Below, piece by piece: positions 15,781 through 25,156 of a DNA stretch of 64,000 bases; the first letter of the stretch is position 1, and each line of letters opens with the position of its first letter. Source of the stretch: Roseiarcus sp963764955 (lineage in GTDB: Bacteria; Pseudomonadota; Alphaproteobacteria; Rhizobiales; Beijerinckiaceae); contig CAVXVE010000024.1 in assembly GCA_963764955.1 (NCBI GenBank), positions 1 to 64,000 on the forward strand, given 5' to 3'. Under the pieces are notes generated by a model. The model was not told where the DNA came from, did not search any database, and saw only the letters and a program-made list of their open reading frames with translations. The translations under genes were made by a program, and so were the position numbers.

Positions 15781-15895
15781 CGTCGTCATTGCGAGAAGCG
15801 AAGCGACGAAGCAATCCAGGTGCCCTAGGCGCCCTCAGTCCCCCTGGATCGCCGCGTCCCCGCGGGTCAAGCCCGCGGGTCCTCGCGATGACGAC
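15781..15895. repeat. Dispersed palindromic repeat, copy 1
   Basis: Outer inverted arms read GTCGTCATTGCGAG at 15782-15795 and CTCGCGATGACGAC near 15882-15895, with an inner pair GCAATCCAGG / CCTGGATCGC. An extra GC-rich hairpin (CCCGCGGG / CCCGCGGG type) lies inside. The same structure occurs at 20547-20639. This is the well-known kind of intergenic repeat in Hyphomicrobiales genomes. It lies after the RibD-like gene and may act as a transcript end. Confidence 0.75.
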
Positions 15896-15910
15896 CGGCG
15901 ACAACCCAAT

Positions 15911-16933
15911 CTAAGCCCCCGGCAGATTGAAAGGCGTGATGATCTGAACCTGGGAGGGCGGCGGCGGGGCGCCTTGCGGCAACACCCGGTGCGCCTGCAT
16001 CACGACGCGACAGGCCGCGCGCATGTCGGCGCTGAGGTCATGATGCAGCACCGCGGAGATCTTCCGCTCGCGCAGGAGCGCAAGATTGTCGGCATCGAGA
16101 TCGTGACCGATGAAGACGCGGCACATGCGCGCCGTCGCGCGAAAGGCGTCGACGACGGCGCGATTTCCCCCGCCGATCGAATAGGCGCCGACAATGTCGG
16201 GATTGGCGGCGAGCGCCTTGCGCACGAGCGCGCCGGTCGGCTGGTCGATGCCGAAACCCTCGCTTAGCTCGACAATGCCGAGATTGGGATAGCGCGTGCG
16301 AAGCGCTCTCCGGAATCCGATCTCGCGCTCCTCCTCGCCGCGAAAGCGGTTGCTGCTCAACGTGGCCAGGATCTTCGCCCTCGCCCCGCCGAGCCATTCG
16401 CCGATGAGATAGGCCGCCGTCTCGCCAGCGGCGCGATTGTCCATCCCGACATAGGCTGCGCGGCGCGAGTTCGGCACGTCGGTGACCAGCGTGACGACCG
16501 GGATTGCGCGCGCAACGACACGGTCGACCGCCGCGACGATCTCGGCCTCGTCCGGGGCCTTGAGAAAGAGGCCATGCGTTCCACGCGCGCCGATCCGGTC
16601 GATGAGCGCGGCAAGATCGGCGAGGCGCACGACCTCGCTGAAGTGATAGCGGGCGCGGAAGACCGCAGGCCGCAGCGCCGGCATCTCCTCCTCGAGCGAA
16701 ACGCGCACCGCCTCGGAGAAGCGGTCCGGCGCCTGCATGACGACGTCCACGACAAACTTCCGGCCGGTGAGGCCGGCCTGCTCGCTCTGCCCCTGCAGTT
16801 CGCGGATCGCCTGCTTGACCCGCTCGGCGGTGTGCCTGCGCACGCCGCCGCGCCGGTTGAGCACGCGATCGATCGTCGCCTCGCTCAAGCCCGCCTGGAG
16901 AGCAATTTCCTTGACGAGAAAGGGGTGAGTCAC
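15911..16933 (-). CDS. LacI-family transcriptional regulator
   Basis: A GTG at 16933 gives 340 residues. The N-terminal HTH is PFLVKEIALQAGLSEATIDRVLNRRGGV. It is followed by a periplasmic-binding-protein-like effector domain (DVVMQAPDRFSEAVRVSLEEE, VGMDNRAAGETAAYLIGEW, FIGHDLDADNLALLRE), typical of sugar-responsive regulators. No ribosome-binding site stands out and starts further upstream remain possible. It is divergent from the PhyH-type dioxygenase gene, so control of that gene is likely; the effector, probably a sugar or sugar-like compound, is unknown. Confidence 0.85.
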   Translation of the reverse strand: MTHPFLVKEIALQAGLSEATIDRVLNRRGGVRRHTAERVKQAIRELQGQSEQAGLTGRKFVVDVVMQAPDRFSEAVRVSLEEEMPALRPAVFRARYHFSEVVRLADLAALIDRIGARGTHGLFLKAPDEAEIVAAVDRVVARAIPVVTLVTDVPNSRRAAYVGMDNRAAGETAAYLIGEWLGGARAKILATLSSNRFRGEEEREIGFRRALRTRYPNLGIVELSEGFGIDQPTGALVRKALAANPDIVGAYSIGGGNRAVVDAFRATARMCRVFIGHDLDADNLALLRERKISAVLHHDLSADMRAACRVVMQAHRVLPQGAPPPPSQVQIITPFNLPGA

Positions 16934-17033
16934 GGGCGGCCAGTTGATGGGTTTTTGAGGGATCGGCGCAATCGCCTTGCCGACTTTCGCCCTTATACTG
17001 CGGCCCAGCAACGATTGCACGGAGGAAGAGCTC

Positions 17034-18227
17034 ATGAAGGACGACAACGCCAAGCGCTTGAGAGCCAACCGGGTGTGGCTGACGGCCGACTCCTGCGATC
17101 TCGATGCGTTCAAGGAGGTCGTGGAGCGGACCGCCAACCGCGCCGACTATCCGTTCGCCGCCGACGTGGCGTCGAACGTGCCGGTCTACGACGGCCTCGA
17201 GGCGCGCAGCGCCGCCGCTTCGCCCGAAATGCGCAAGGAATTGATGGCGGAATGGGTGGAGGCGCTGACAGACGGACCCGGCATAATCGTCATTCGTGGC
17301 GCCTTCGCCGACCTCGCCGCGATCGACAAGGCCAGCGCGCACTTCTGGGCGATCATCGAGGAAGAGCGCGCGGGCAATGTCGGCGGCGGCGACCATTTCG
17401 CTAAGCCGGGCGCCAATGACCGCATCTGGAATGCGCTGGAGAAGCTGTGCCTGCGCGACCCCGAGGTCTTCGCCGCCTATTATGGCAACCCGGTCATCGC
17501 TCTTGTGAGCGAAGCTTGGCTCGGCCCCGCCTACCAGATTACCTCCCAGCTCAATGTCGTCAATCCGGGCGGCGCGGCGCAGGTTGCGCATCGCGACTAT
17601 CATCTCGGCTTCCAGTCGGCGGAGGCGATCGAGCGCTTTCCCGTCCACGTGCATCGCCTCTCGCCTGTGCTCACGCTGCAAGGCGCGGTCGCTCATTGCG
17701 ACATGCCGGTCGAGACCGGCCCGACGCTCTATCTGCCGTTCTCACAGAGCTACGTTCCCGGCTACATGGCGACAGGCCGCGCGGAGTTTCGCGACTATTT
17801 CGACAAGCATCACGTCCAGTTGCCGCTCATGAAAGGCGACGCGGTGTTCTTCAATCCCGCCTTGTTCCACGCAGCGGGAACGAACCGATCGAAGGACGTC
17901 CGCCGCATCGCCAACCTTTTGCAGGTCTCCTCCGCCTTCGGCCGCGCGATGGAGAGCGTCGACCGGCTCAAGATGAGCCTGAGACTCTATCCGGCGCTCA
18001 AAGATCTCCTCGCCGAGAAAGCCATCACCACGGCCGAGGCCGACAACGCGATCGCGGCTTCAGCCGAGGGTTATTCCTTCCCGACCAACCTCGATCGCGA
18101 TCCGCCGAAAGGCGGCATGGCGCCGAAGAGCCAGCAGGATCTGATGCGCCAGGCGCTTCAGGAGAAGTGGGAGCCGGATGTGTTCGTCGACGAGGCGCAG
18201 GCGCAGGCCTGGCGCAAGCTGACTTAG
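17034..18227 (+). CDS. Phytanoyl-CoA dioxygenase (PhyH)-family oxygenase
   Basis: A 397-residue Fe(II)/2-oxoglutarate dioxygenase-like protein. The start at 17034 (MKDDNAKRLRANRVWLTADS) is set by GGAGGA eight bases upstream. The metal triad candidates are the HxD in QVAHRDYHLGF and the distal His in LFHAAGTNRSKD, with a following Arg for 2-oxoglutarate. The family hydroxylates lipids, ectoine, or small carboxylates; the size here is large and the substrate unknown. It is divergent from a LacI regulator and convergent with a TIM-barrel gene, which suggests an inducible catabolic step. Confidence 0.8.
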   Translation: MKDDNAKRLRANRVWLTADSCDLDAFKEVVERTANRADYPFAADVASNVPVYDGLEARSAAASPEMRKELMAEWVEALTDGPGIIVIRGAFADLAAIDKASAHFWAIIEEERAGNVGGGDHFAKPGANDRIWNALEKLCLRDPEVFAAYYGNPVIALVSEAWLGPAYQITSQLNVVNPGGAAQVAHRDYHLGFQSAEAIERFPVHVHRLSPVLTLQGAVAHCDMPVETGPTLYLPFSQSYVPGYMATGRAEFRDYFDKHHVQLPLMKGDAVFFNPALFHAAGTNRSKDVRRIANLLQVSSAFGRAMESVDRLKMSLRLYPALKDLLAEKAITTAEADNAIAASAEGYSFPTNLDRDPPKGGMAPKSQQDLMRQALQEKWEPDVFVDEAQAQAWRKLT

Positions 18228-18255
18228 CGCGCCGCGCCAAACAGCGTCGCCTCGC

Positions 18256-18936
18256 TCAATCCGCCGCGCCGCAGTCGGCGAGCACCGCCTTGAGCTGCGA
18301 CGCGAGCGGCCCGGCGCCGGGCGCGTAGGAGCCCTCGATCGCCGCGGCGCCGATCGTGAAGGCGTCCGCTCCGGCGGCGCGAACGGCGGCGACGCGCTCG
18401 GCAGAATTGATGCTTCCCGCGACCACGACCATGCCGGAATTGAGAAATCCGCGCCGGCAGGCGGCGACGAGGTCGAGCGGCTCGGCCTCGGTCGCGCGAT
18501 AAGCAAGAATGTCGACGCCCGCGCAGCCTCGTCTCGCGAAGCTTCGGCATTGCGCCTCGACTTCCGGCGCCGAGCCGCCGAGCCGCGTCGGATGGCCGCT
18601 CGGCGCGCCGGCGAAGGGCAGATAGCGCGTCGCCGAGCCGCCGAGGAGCTTGAGCGCCTCCTCGACGTGAACGCCGCCCATCAGCATGTCGACCCCGAGG
18701 TCGCGGCCAAGCTCCACGCCGCGCAATTCGCTTTCACGCGTCGTCGCCACGATCTCCATCCACGGGCTCGCGCCGGCTTCGCGAATGGCCACGGCGAGGC
18801 GACGCAGCAAGGCTGAGTCTGCGCCGACGTCCTTGAAACCGATGTGCTTAAGCCTCAGCGGCCGCGCGATCTCGATGAGCTCGAGCGCGTTCTCGACCGT
18901 CGCGTCGTTGCGCGTCAACATGAAGACGAAGTCCAT
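18256..18936 (-). CDS. TIM-barrel protein of unassigned substrate (HisA/KGPDC-like)
   Basis: A 226-residue protein with the strand-loop pattern of a phosphate-binding TIM barrel: IGFKDVG, VDMLMGGVHVEEA, GVDILAYRATEAEPLDLV, VVVAGSINSAERVAAVRAAGADAFTIGAA. The last segment is the usual phosphate-gripping end of the barrel. Relatives are found near sugar-catabolic genes and LacI regulators, which agrees with the neighbouring LacI and PhyH genes. I cannot name the reaction. It ends 28 bases from the convergent PhyH gene. Confidence 0.65.
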   Translation of the reverse strand: MDFVFMLTRNDATVENALELIEIARPLRLKHIGFKDVGADSALLRRLAVAIREAGASPWMEIVATTRESELRGVELGRDLGVDMLMGGVHVEEALKLLGGSATRYLPFAGAPSGHPTRLGGSAPEVEAQCRSFARRGCAGVDILAYRATEAEPLDLVAACRRGFLNSGMVVVAGSINSAERVAAVRAAGADAFTIGAAAIEGSYAPGAGPLASQLKAVLADCGAAD

Positions 18937-19091
18937 GGGTCCGCCGCGCGGCTTGCGATTGTCCGTGGCGCGAGGCTAGCACCGCGCTAGCCGCGAGGGA
19001 ACGCGCAGGCGGGACGGGCGGCCCGCGCCTTTGCCGGGGCGCTTCATTCTGCTAGAGCGACGCGCTCGATCGCAATTCCCCCTTCGAGCCC

Positions 19092-20525
19092 ATGAAAATG
19101 TCTGATGTCGTCACCCGCTTCGCGCCTTCGCCGACCGGCTTCCTGCACATCGGGGGGGCGCGCACGGCTTTGTTCAACTGGCTTTACGCGAAGCACACCC
19201 ACGGAAACCTCCTTCTGCGCATCGAGGACACCGATCGCGAACGTTCGACTGAGGCCGCGGTCGACGCGATTGTCGACGGCCTCAGATGGCTCGGGCTCGA
19301 TTGGGACGGCGAGGCGATCAGCCAGTTCAAACGCGCCGAGCGGCATCGCGAGGTCGCCGAGCAGTTGCTTGGCTCAGGCGGCGCCTACCGCTGTTACGCA
19401 AGCGTCCAAGAGCTCGAAGAGATGCGCGAGAAGGCGCGTCTCGAGGGCAAGCCGATGCGCTACGACGGCCGCTGGCGCGACCGCGATCCTTCCGAAGCGC
19501 CGCCCGGCGTCAAGCCGGTGATCCGCCTGCGCGCCGCCCAAGAGGGCGAAACTGTCATCGACGACAAGGTGCAGGGCAAGGTCGTCTTCGCCAACAGGGA
19601 CCTCGACGATCTTGTGCTCCTGCGCTCCGACGGCAACCCGACCTACATGCTCGCGGTCGTCGTCGACGACCACGACATGGGGGTGACGCACATCATTCGC
19701 GGCGACGATCACCTGACCAACGCCGCGCGGCAGACCCAGATCTATCAGGCGCTTGGCTGGGACGTTCCGGCGATGGCGCATATCCCGCTCATTCATGGGC
19801 CCGACGGCGCAAAGCTCTCCAAGCGTCACGGCGCGCTCGGCGTCGACGCCTACCGCGCGATGGGCTACCTGCCGGCCGCGTTGCGCAACTACCTCGCGCG
19901 GCTCGGCTGGAGCCACGGCGACAAGGAATTCTTCTCGACCGAGGAACTCATCGCCGCCTTCGATCTCGGGGCGATCGGCCGCTCGCCCTCGCGCTTTGAT
20001 TACACGAAGCTCGAGAACGTCAACGGCCATTACATGCGGGCGTCGACCGACGACGACCTGTTCAACGCGCTGATCGGCGCCCTGCCCTATCTGCCCGGCG
20101 GCCCCGAGGTCGCGGCCAAACTCGACGAGCCTAAGCGCGCTCAGCTTCGGGCGGCGATTCCAGGCTTGAAGGAACGCGCCAAGACGCTGGTGGAATTGCT
20201 CGACGGCGCGGCGTTCCTGTTCGCCGCGCGGCCGCTCGCGATGGATGCGAAGGCGGAGGAGATTCTCGCCCGCTCCGGTCGCCTCCATCTCAAGAACCTG
20301 CTGCCGCGGCTGACCGCGCTTGAGGAGTGGACGGCGGCAAGCACGGAGGCGGTGGTGCGCGCCTATTCCGAGGAGCAGGGCGCGAAGCTCGAAATCGTCG
20401 CCCAGCCATTGCGCGCGGCCCTCACCGGCCGTTCGACCTCGCCCGGAATCTTCGACGTGCTGGCGGTGCTCGGACGCGAGGAGAGCCTTGGGCGGATCGC
20501 GGATCAGGCGGAAGCTGCAAGCTGA
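19092..20525 (+). CDS. gltX: Glutamyl-tRNA synthetase
   Basis: A class I aminoacyl-tRNA synthetase of 477 residues. It shows the HIGH-type motif as LHIGGAR (residues 18-24), the Glu-binding region RIEDTDRERS, and the KMSKS-type motif KLSKRHGALGVD in the middle. The C-terminal anticodon-binding helices follow. Two ATGs lie at the start (MKMSDVV); either is possible. Alphaproteobacteria often carry two gltX genes, one of which charges tRNA-Gln for the GatCAB route; sequence alone does not decide which this is. A dispersed repeat follows the stop. Confidence 0.96.
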   Translation: MKMSDVVTRFAPSPTGFLHIGGARTALFNWLYAKHTHGNLLLRIEDTDRERSTEAAVDAIVDGLRWLGLDWDGEAISQFKRAERHREVAEQLLGSGGAYRCYASVQELEEMREKARLEGKPMRYDGRWRDRDPSEAPPGVKPVIRLRAAQEGETVIDDKVQGKVVFANRDLDDLVLLRSDGNPTYMLAVVVDDHDMGVTHIIRGDDHLTNAARQTQIYQALGWDVPAMAHIPLIHGPDGAKLSKRHGALGVDAYRAMGYLPAALRNYLARLGWSHGDKEFFSTEELIAAFDLGAIGRSPSRFDYTKLENVNGHYMRASTDDDLFNALIGALPYLPGGPEVAAKLDEPKRAQLRAAIPGLKERAKTLVELLDGAAFLFAARPLAMDAKAEEILARSGRLHLKNLLPRLTALEEWTAASTEAVVRAYSEEQGAKLEIVAQPLRAALTGRSTSPGIFDVLAVLGREESLGRIADQAEAAS

Positions 20526-20546
20526 CCGATTACTGAAAGTGATGAA

Positions 20547-20639
20547 GTCGTCATTGCGATCGAAGCGAAGCAATCCAGGGAACATAGAGCGCCCCAGGAC
20601 TCCTGGATCGCCGCGTCGCTTCGCTCCTCGCGATGACGG
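20547..20639. repeat. Dispersed palindromic repeat, copy 2
   Basis: The arms GTCGTCATTGCGA and TCGCGATGACGG, with inner GCAATCCAGG / CCTGGATCGC, match copy 1 at 15781-15895. The centres differ. It lies between the convergent gltX and CHASE2 cyclase genes, where a bidirectional transcript end would be useful. Confidence 0.75.
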
Positions 20640-20667
20640 CTGCGATTCAAACTGACCACGCAGGTCA

Positions 20668-22527
20668 TCAGGTTCGGATGCGCACAGGCAGATCGCCCGT
20701 TCGGCCGCGAATCTGAACGGTGAGCGCCGCGTAGCGTGAGGCGTCGCTCGCCGGCGACGCCGACGCGTTTGCGGCCTTGAAAAGATCCTCCGTGACGATG
20801 ACGCGGCGCTGCTGCTGCTTGGCCACTTCCAGAAGCCGGCTCGCAACGTTGACCGTATCGCCCGTCGCGGTGATCTGCTGCTGCGTCGGCGAACCAAGCC
20901 GGCTCAGGATCGCGGGCCCGAAATGAAGACCGATCCGAAAGTCGAGGCGATGCTGCGCGGCCGGCGGCAGTTCGGCCAGCCAGGCGGTCATCGACTCGCG
21001 CAGCGCCTCGACCGCGGCCAACGCCCGCGCCGCGTCGTCGCTGCGTGGCCTCGGCAAGCCGAACACAGCCATCACCCCGTCGCCCATATAGTTGATGACG
21101 ACGCCCCCATGCGCGGTCACCTCGCCTTCGACGAGGGTCTGCATCGCGCTGAGCAGGTCGCGCGACCGCTCGGGTCCAAGCGCCTCTGCTGTCCCTGTCG
21201 ATCCGGAAAGGTCGAGGAACATCACCGCGACATCCTGGCGAACCGGCTTCTCCAGAAAAGCGGGCTCTTTGAGAATGTGGTCGAGAAGGAGCGGCGACTG
21301 GAACTTGGCCAGCGTCGACTTTTCGGCCGCGATTCTTACGCCCGCGCGCCGCTCGACAATCGAGCGGGCCGCGGCGAAGCCGACAGTCAGCGGCAACGCC
21401 GATGCGAGCGGCGCCGCGACGCCGAACCAGTAGCCCTGGATGAACGCGAGAAAGACTCCCGCGAGCCAGAGGACGAAGACCAGGCTCGCCAGCGTCAGTC
21501 CTATCGCGGCCCAGCGCATCGCCATGAGCGCGATCATGAGAAGGGGAAGCGCAACCGCCGCGGCTGCGTCGATCCGACGGGTCGATGGCGTCCTCGCCAG
21601 TCCGTCGCCGGCCATGAGATTGCCGATTGCAGTCGCGAACACTTCCGCGCCCGGCGCAACCCGATCGAATGGCGTCGCGAACGCGTCCGCCGCGCCGGTG
21701 GCCGTGACGCCGACGACGACGACTTTGCCGCTGAGCGCCTCCGGATCGACATCTCCGCGCAGAAGCCGTGTCGCGCTGATGCGCCTGAAGCTTCCCGCGG
21801 GCCCGTAGAAGCGTAGCGGCATGTGATAGCCGAGGTCCATTGCTCTCGACTGGCCTGCGATCTCGATCCGGTCGGGCGCCAGGATCGGCTGAGCTTCGAG
21901 CCCCTGGGCGGCGGCGGCCAGCGCGAACGATGGAGCCACGCCGTCGGGAGTCTGAAAGATCATTGGAATATAGCGCGGCACTCCGCCCGAGTCGGTCGAG
22001 ATGTTGGCGAGCCCTGCCTGCGCCGCGTCGCGGATCGCATCGATCGGCCAGAGAACGGAGGACGGCTTCGGCGCGAGCGCCAAATCGCCTCCCTGGGCCT
22101 CCGGCGCGTCAGCCGAGTCGAAAACGCCGATCGCCGCGACGACAGTTGGCGCGCTTTTGAGCGCGCTGGCGAGTTCCATGTCCGCCGCCTCGCCCTTCGA
22201 ATTGAGAAAGGCGATGTCGACGGCGATCGACCGAGGATGGAATCCGGCCACGGCCCGCACGATGCGCGCGGTCATTTCGCGCGAGGGGGCGCCGCCTCCG
22301 GATTCGCCGAGCGTCTCGTCATCAATCGCCACGATCACGACGGCTGGCGGCGCGGGACGCGCGCCGGCGAGAAGGAAGCGCCAGTCGAGAGTTAGGGTTT
22401 CGATCCGGTCCAATGGCGAAGCCATGCCATTGATTTCGAGCGCGCCCAACCCGGCGCCGATGGCGACCGCCGCGGCGAGAAAGCCGCCGGTCAGATGCCA
22501 GGAAGATCCCGGCCCGCCGGTCGCCAT
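20668..22527 (-). CDS. CHASE2-domain class III adenylate cyclase
   Basis: A 619-residue membrane protein with an N-terminal span, an extracytoplasmic CHASE2 sensor (about 40-320, including DWRFLLAGARP and VVIVAIDDETL), then two or three spans (about 330-400) and a cytoplasmic cyclase domain (about 430-605). The catalytic domain keeps both metal Asp residues (FLDLSGSTG, YMGDGVMAVFG) and the transition-state Asn/Arg in GDTVNVASRLLE, so it should be active. It makes cAMP (possibly cGMP) in response to an unknown periplasmic signal. Its ATG directly abuts the TGA of the FecR gene, so they form one operon. Confidence 0.9.
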   Translation of the reverse strand: MATGGPGSSWHLTGGFLAAAVAIGAGLGALEINGMASPLDRIETLTLDWRFLLAGARPAPPAVVIVAIDDETLGESGGGAPSREMTARIVRAVAGFHPRSIAVDIAFLNSKGEAADMELASALKSAPTVVAAIGVFDSADAPEAQGGDLALAPKPSSVLWPIDAIRDAAQAGLANISTDSGGVPRYIPMIFQTPDGVAPSFALAAAAQGLEAQPILAPDRIEIAGQSRAMDLGYHMPLRFYGPAGSFRRISATRLLRGDVDPEALSGKVVVVGVTATGAADAFATPFDRVAPGAEVFATAIGNLMAGDGLARTPSTRRIDAAAAVALPLLMIALMAMRWAAIGLTLASLVFVLWLAGVFLAFIQGYWFGVAAPLASALPLTVGFAAARSIVERRAGVRIAAEKSTLAKFQSPLLLDHILKEPAFLEKPVRQDVAVMFLDLSGSTGTAEALGPERSRDLLSAMQTLVEGEVTAHGGVVINYMGDGVMAVFGLPRPRSDDAARALAAVEALRESMTAWLAELPPAAQHRLDFRIGLHFGPAILSRLGSPTQQQITATGDTVNVASRLLEVAKQQQRRVIVTEDLFKAANASASPASDASRYAALTVQIRGRTGDLPVRIRT

Positions 22528-23082
22528 TCACTCGCCGAAACGAGAAAGAAGCGCCCGGACCCTGGCCTCCCCCCATCGCTTCTGGACCATGGACGTGTCC
22601 GCCGGAGTGATGTCGACCCCCTGCCCTTCCGTGAGGACGACGAACTGGTTCAGGCGACGGTTGGTCACCGCCACCGCGCCGGAAAGCACGAGCGTGGACG
22701 TGCGGGCTGGAACAACCTCCATCGCCCATTTCGTCCCGCGGACCGCGGCGATGGCGAGCGGCGTCAGGATCTGAAACTTCTCTTGCGGCCTTGCCGGGTG
22801 AAACTCGATCAGTAGCGCGCCGCTGTCGAGACGGATTCCGACCGGGAGCGGGTCGCCCTTTCTGTATAGCGGGCGATAGCGGGCGCCTTCAGCCGCCCGG
22901 ACCTTCAGGACGTCGCCGCATTGCAGGATCTTCTCGGACGGCGTGTGCGGGTCGGGAATGAGCGCGCAGGCGCCGGCCGCGTGAGCGGAGCCGCTTCCGA
23001 GAATCGCCGCCGCGAACACGAGAGCCACAGCCGCCGCCTTCCCGAGAAGGTTGCGTCCGGCTGTCCGATTGCTGTTCGACAT
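22528..23082 (-). CDS. FecR-domain periplasmic protein
   Basis: A 184-residue protein with a Sec signal peptide (KAAAVALVFAAAILGSGSAHA) after a basic N-terminus, so it is exported. The mature part has the FecR fold: CGDVLKVRAAEGARYRPL, ALLIEFHPARPQEKFQILTP and AIAAVRGTKWAMEV, where VRGT is the classic motif. The start is supported by GGGAG eight bases upstream. In other bacteria a FecR-CHASE2-cyclase pair works as one sensory unit, with FecR as the likely periplasmic ligand-binding or peptidoglycan-facing partner; this is inference. It lacks the N-terminal anti-sigma part of Fe-citrate FecR. Confidence 0.85.
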   Translation of the reverse strand: MSNSNRTAGRNLLGKAAAVALVFAAAILGSGSAHAAGACALIPDPHTPSEKILQCGDVLKVRAAEGARYRPLYRKGDPLPVGIRLDSGALLIEFHPARPQEKFQILTPLAIAAVRGTKWAMEVVPARTSTLVLSGAVAVTNRRLNQFVVLTEGQGVDITPADTSMVQKRWGEARVRALLSRFGE

Positions 23083-23696
23083 AAAGATCGCTCCCGCCAG
23101 TTGCGCAGCGCCATAGCAAGGCGCCTGCTAACGCCCCCAAAAAAGACGCCGCAACGGTTAAGCGGAGGCTTCAGCCTTTGTTGGCCTAATGCGGGTAGCT
23201 ATCCCCAGTCGGCGGGTCTTGTCGAGCGGGCTGGCGGCGTAGCGCCTTTAAGCTGGCGGAGCCCCCTTAGGTTGGGCGGCGCATACGGCCGACTACACAG
23301 GCGACGCGCCCCGTTGAGAGCATAGTTCGCGTTTTGTTCTAACCTCGAAGCTGTCCGGAGTAAGTGAAGGTCTGAGCTTGATATGACGCGCTTCGCCGCC
23401 CCGCACGCCCCCTGCCGTGCTCGGCGGACGAGAAGCGCCCCGCCGACACGCTTCGCCCGCGCGACCCGATGAGGAGCATCGAGTTGAGGGCCAAAGCAGC
23501 AGCGGGCAAATCTGGTTTTATGACAGTTTTCGGCGCCCAAGGCCTTGAAAACGCTCGATCGCCGCCAAAACCGCCGCTAGCCAACGAGGCGAGAGCGACG
23601 GAACAGATTGAAGGCGCCAGCGACTCGGGAATGGCGCCGCAAAGCCGAAACCGACTCGGAAATGGGCTTCGCGCCAAGCGGCCCCAGCTTTGACGC
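23083..23696. other. 614-base intergenic region, no gene recognised
   Basis: No reading frame here has family character, a good ribosome-binding site or a plausible composition. It should hold the promoter of the FecR-cyclase operon (near 23083-23200) and the 3' end of the L,D-transpeptidase transcript (near 23600-23696). I see no clear terminator hairpin, tRNA or repeat. Confidence 0.5.
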
Positions 23697-24986
23697 CTAT
23701 TCCTGCGGCAGCGCCAGCGGCTGTATCGGAACGGCGGAGGCCACCGGTCCCGGGCCCGCGCCGTCGCGCTGATAGATGTCGGGACGGAACTGAACGACGC
23801 CGTCAGGCGTCGCCCAGGCGGTAATGTAGACCCAGTAGACGGGGACTGGCTGCGTCAGCTTCACGTTCTGCTGCTGGCCGGAGCGGATCACCTCGTCGAT
23901 CTGGTCACGGCTCCAGCCGGGATTGTCCTTGAGCAGCCAGGCGACATAGTCGCGCACGTCCTGCACGCGCACGCAGCCCGACGAAACGAAGCGGAAGTCG
24001 TCGCCGAACACGCCCTTTTCCGGCGTGTCATGCATATAGACGCCATAAGGGTTGGGAATGTTGATGCGCACGAAGCCCAGCGCGTCGAGTTCACTGCCGG
24101 GGTCCTGGCGATAGCTGAAATGCGTCGCCTCGTCCGAGTTCCAGTTGATCGAGGACGGCGAAACCTCCTGCCCATCCTTATCGAGGATATGAATCTTCTC
24201 CTCGGTCAGATAGTTGGGGTCGGCCTTCATCTTCGGGATCAAATCTTTTTTGATGAGCGAAGGCGGAACGTGCCAGTACGGGTTGAAATTGATCTCCGTC
24301 GCCTTGGTCTGCATGATCGGCGACTGACGGTCGATGCGGCCAACGCCGGCGCGATGGTGCGAATAGACGACCCCGTTCTCGACCGTCTCGACCGAAGCCC
24401 CCGGCAGGTTGACGATCACGAACCGCTCGCCAAGGTCGCCGGAATAGGAGCGCAGGCGGACGACATTTGTCTCGAGCTGCTGGAGACGGGCGGCCGCCGA
24501 CACGTTGAGCGATGCGAGCGTATCCTTGTCGACCACGCCGCTCCGGTTGAGGCCGCTGCGCGCCTGGAACCGCTTGACCCCAGCCTCCACCAGCGAATCG
24601 TAAACTGGCCCCGTGCCCGCAACCGGATCGAGGTCGCCGGTGGCGACCAGCCGCTGGCGCAGGGCCTCGACCGCGCCACCCCTGGAGCCAACGCGCAGCT
24701 CAGGGCCGGCCGGCACGACGGTCCACCCGCCGCGGGCGACGATATCCTGATATTTCTGGATCGCCGCTTGCGTCGCGTCGACCGTCGCAGACGACAGGAT
24801 GGGGGTCGATTCCCGCCCCACCGCCATATTCGGCGACGCCTCATAGCTTTGCGGCCATTCCGCCTGACTGACGTTCTGGTCCTCGGCCCTGGCAGGGATT
24901 GATCCCAGGGCCACGGCAAAAGCGACGCACGCTGTCGCGCCAAAAAGTGCGCGGCGGGAAAGCCGCGAGACGGTGCTGCCACGCAT
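23697..24986 (-). CDS. ldtP: L,D-transpeptidase (YcbB-type), LdtR-associated
   Basis: A 429-residue exported enzyme that makes 3-3 peptidoglycan cross-links or anchors proteins. The start at 24986 (MRGSTVSRLSRRALFGATAC) follows GGAGA by nine bases and opens a signal peptide ending PARA. A putative peptidoglycan-binding segment (LRVGSRGGAVEALRQRLVATG ... VKRFQARSGL) precedes the YkuD catalytic domain with HDTPEKGVFGDDFRF and the nucleophile Cys338 in SSGCVRV. The MarR regulator LdtR lies upstream on the same strand, as in other Hyphomicrobiales. The symbol follows that context. Confidence 0.88.
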   Translation of the reverse strand: MRGSTVSRLSRRALFGATACVAFAVALGSIPARAEDQNVSQAEWPQSYEASPNMAVGRESTPILSSATVDATQAAIQKYQDIVARGGWTVVPAGPELRVGSRGGAVEALRQRLVATGDLDPVAGTGPVYDSLVEAGVKRFQARSGLNRSGVVDKDTLASLNVSAAARLQQLETNVVRLRSYSGDLGERFVIVNLPGASVETVENGVVYSHHRAGVGRIDRQSPIMQTKATEINFNPYWHVPPSLIKKDLIPKMKADPNYLTEEKIHILDKDGQEVSPSSINWNSDEATHFSYRQDPGSELDALGFVRINIPNPYGVYMHDTPEKGVFGDDFRFVSSGCVRVQDVRDYVAWLLKDNPGWSRDQIDEVIRSGQQQNVKLTQPVPVYWVYITAWATPDGVVQFRPDIYQRDGAGPGPVASAVPIQPLALPQE

Positions 24987-25156
24987 CAACTGAAAATCTC
25001 CAAGAACGGACGGCGCTCGTCCCGACCCCTGACCGCCCCGCCCTCGTGCTCCGGAGGGCGCTGCGGCAACCGCGACAAGCCTTCGCGCTTCCACGCGCAC
25101 CATAGGTTTCACTCGGGCGTTTTTATGGCCGTTCCCTTAATGACATATGAACGCCA

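Noticed and set aside
20540..20660. Palindromic region first considered as a rho-independent terminator
   Set aside because: No T-run follows the stem, and the same sequence recurs at 15781-15895, so it is a dispersed repeat.
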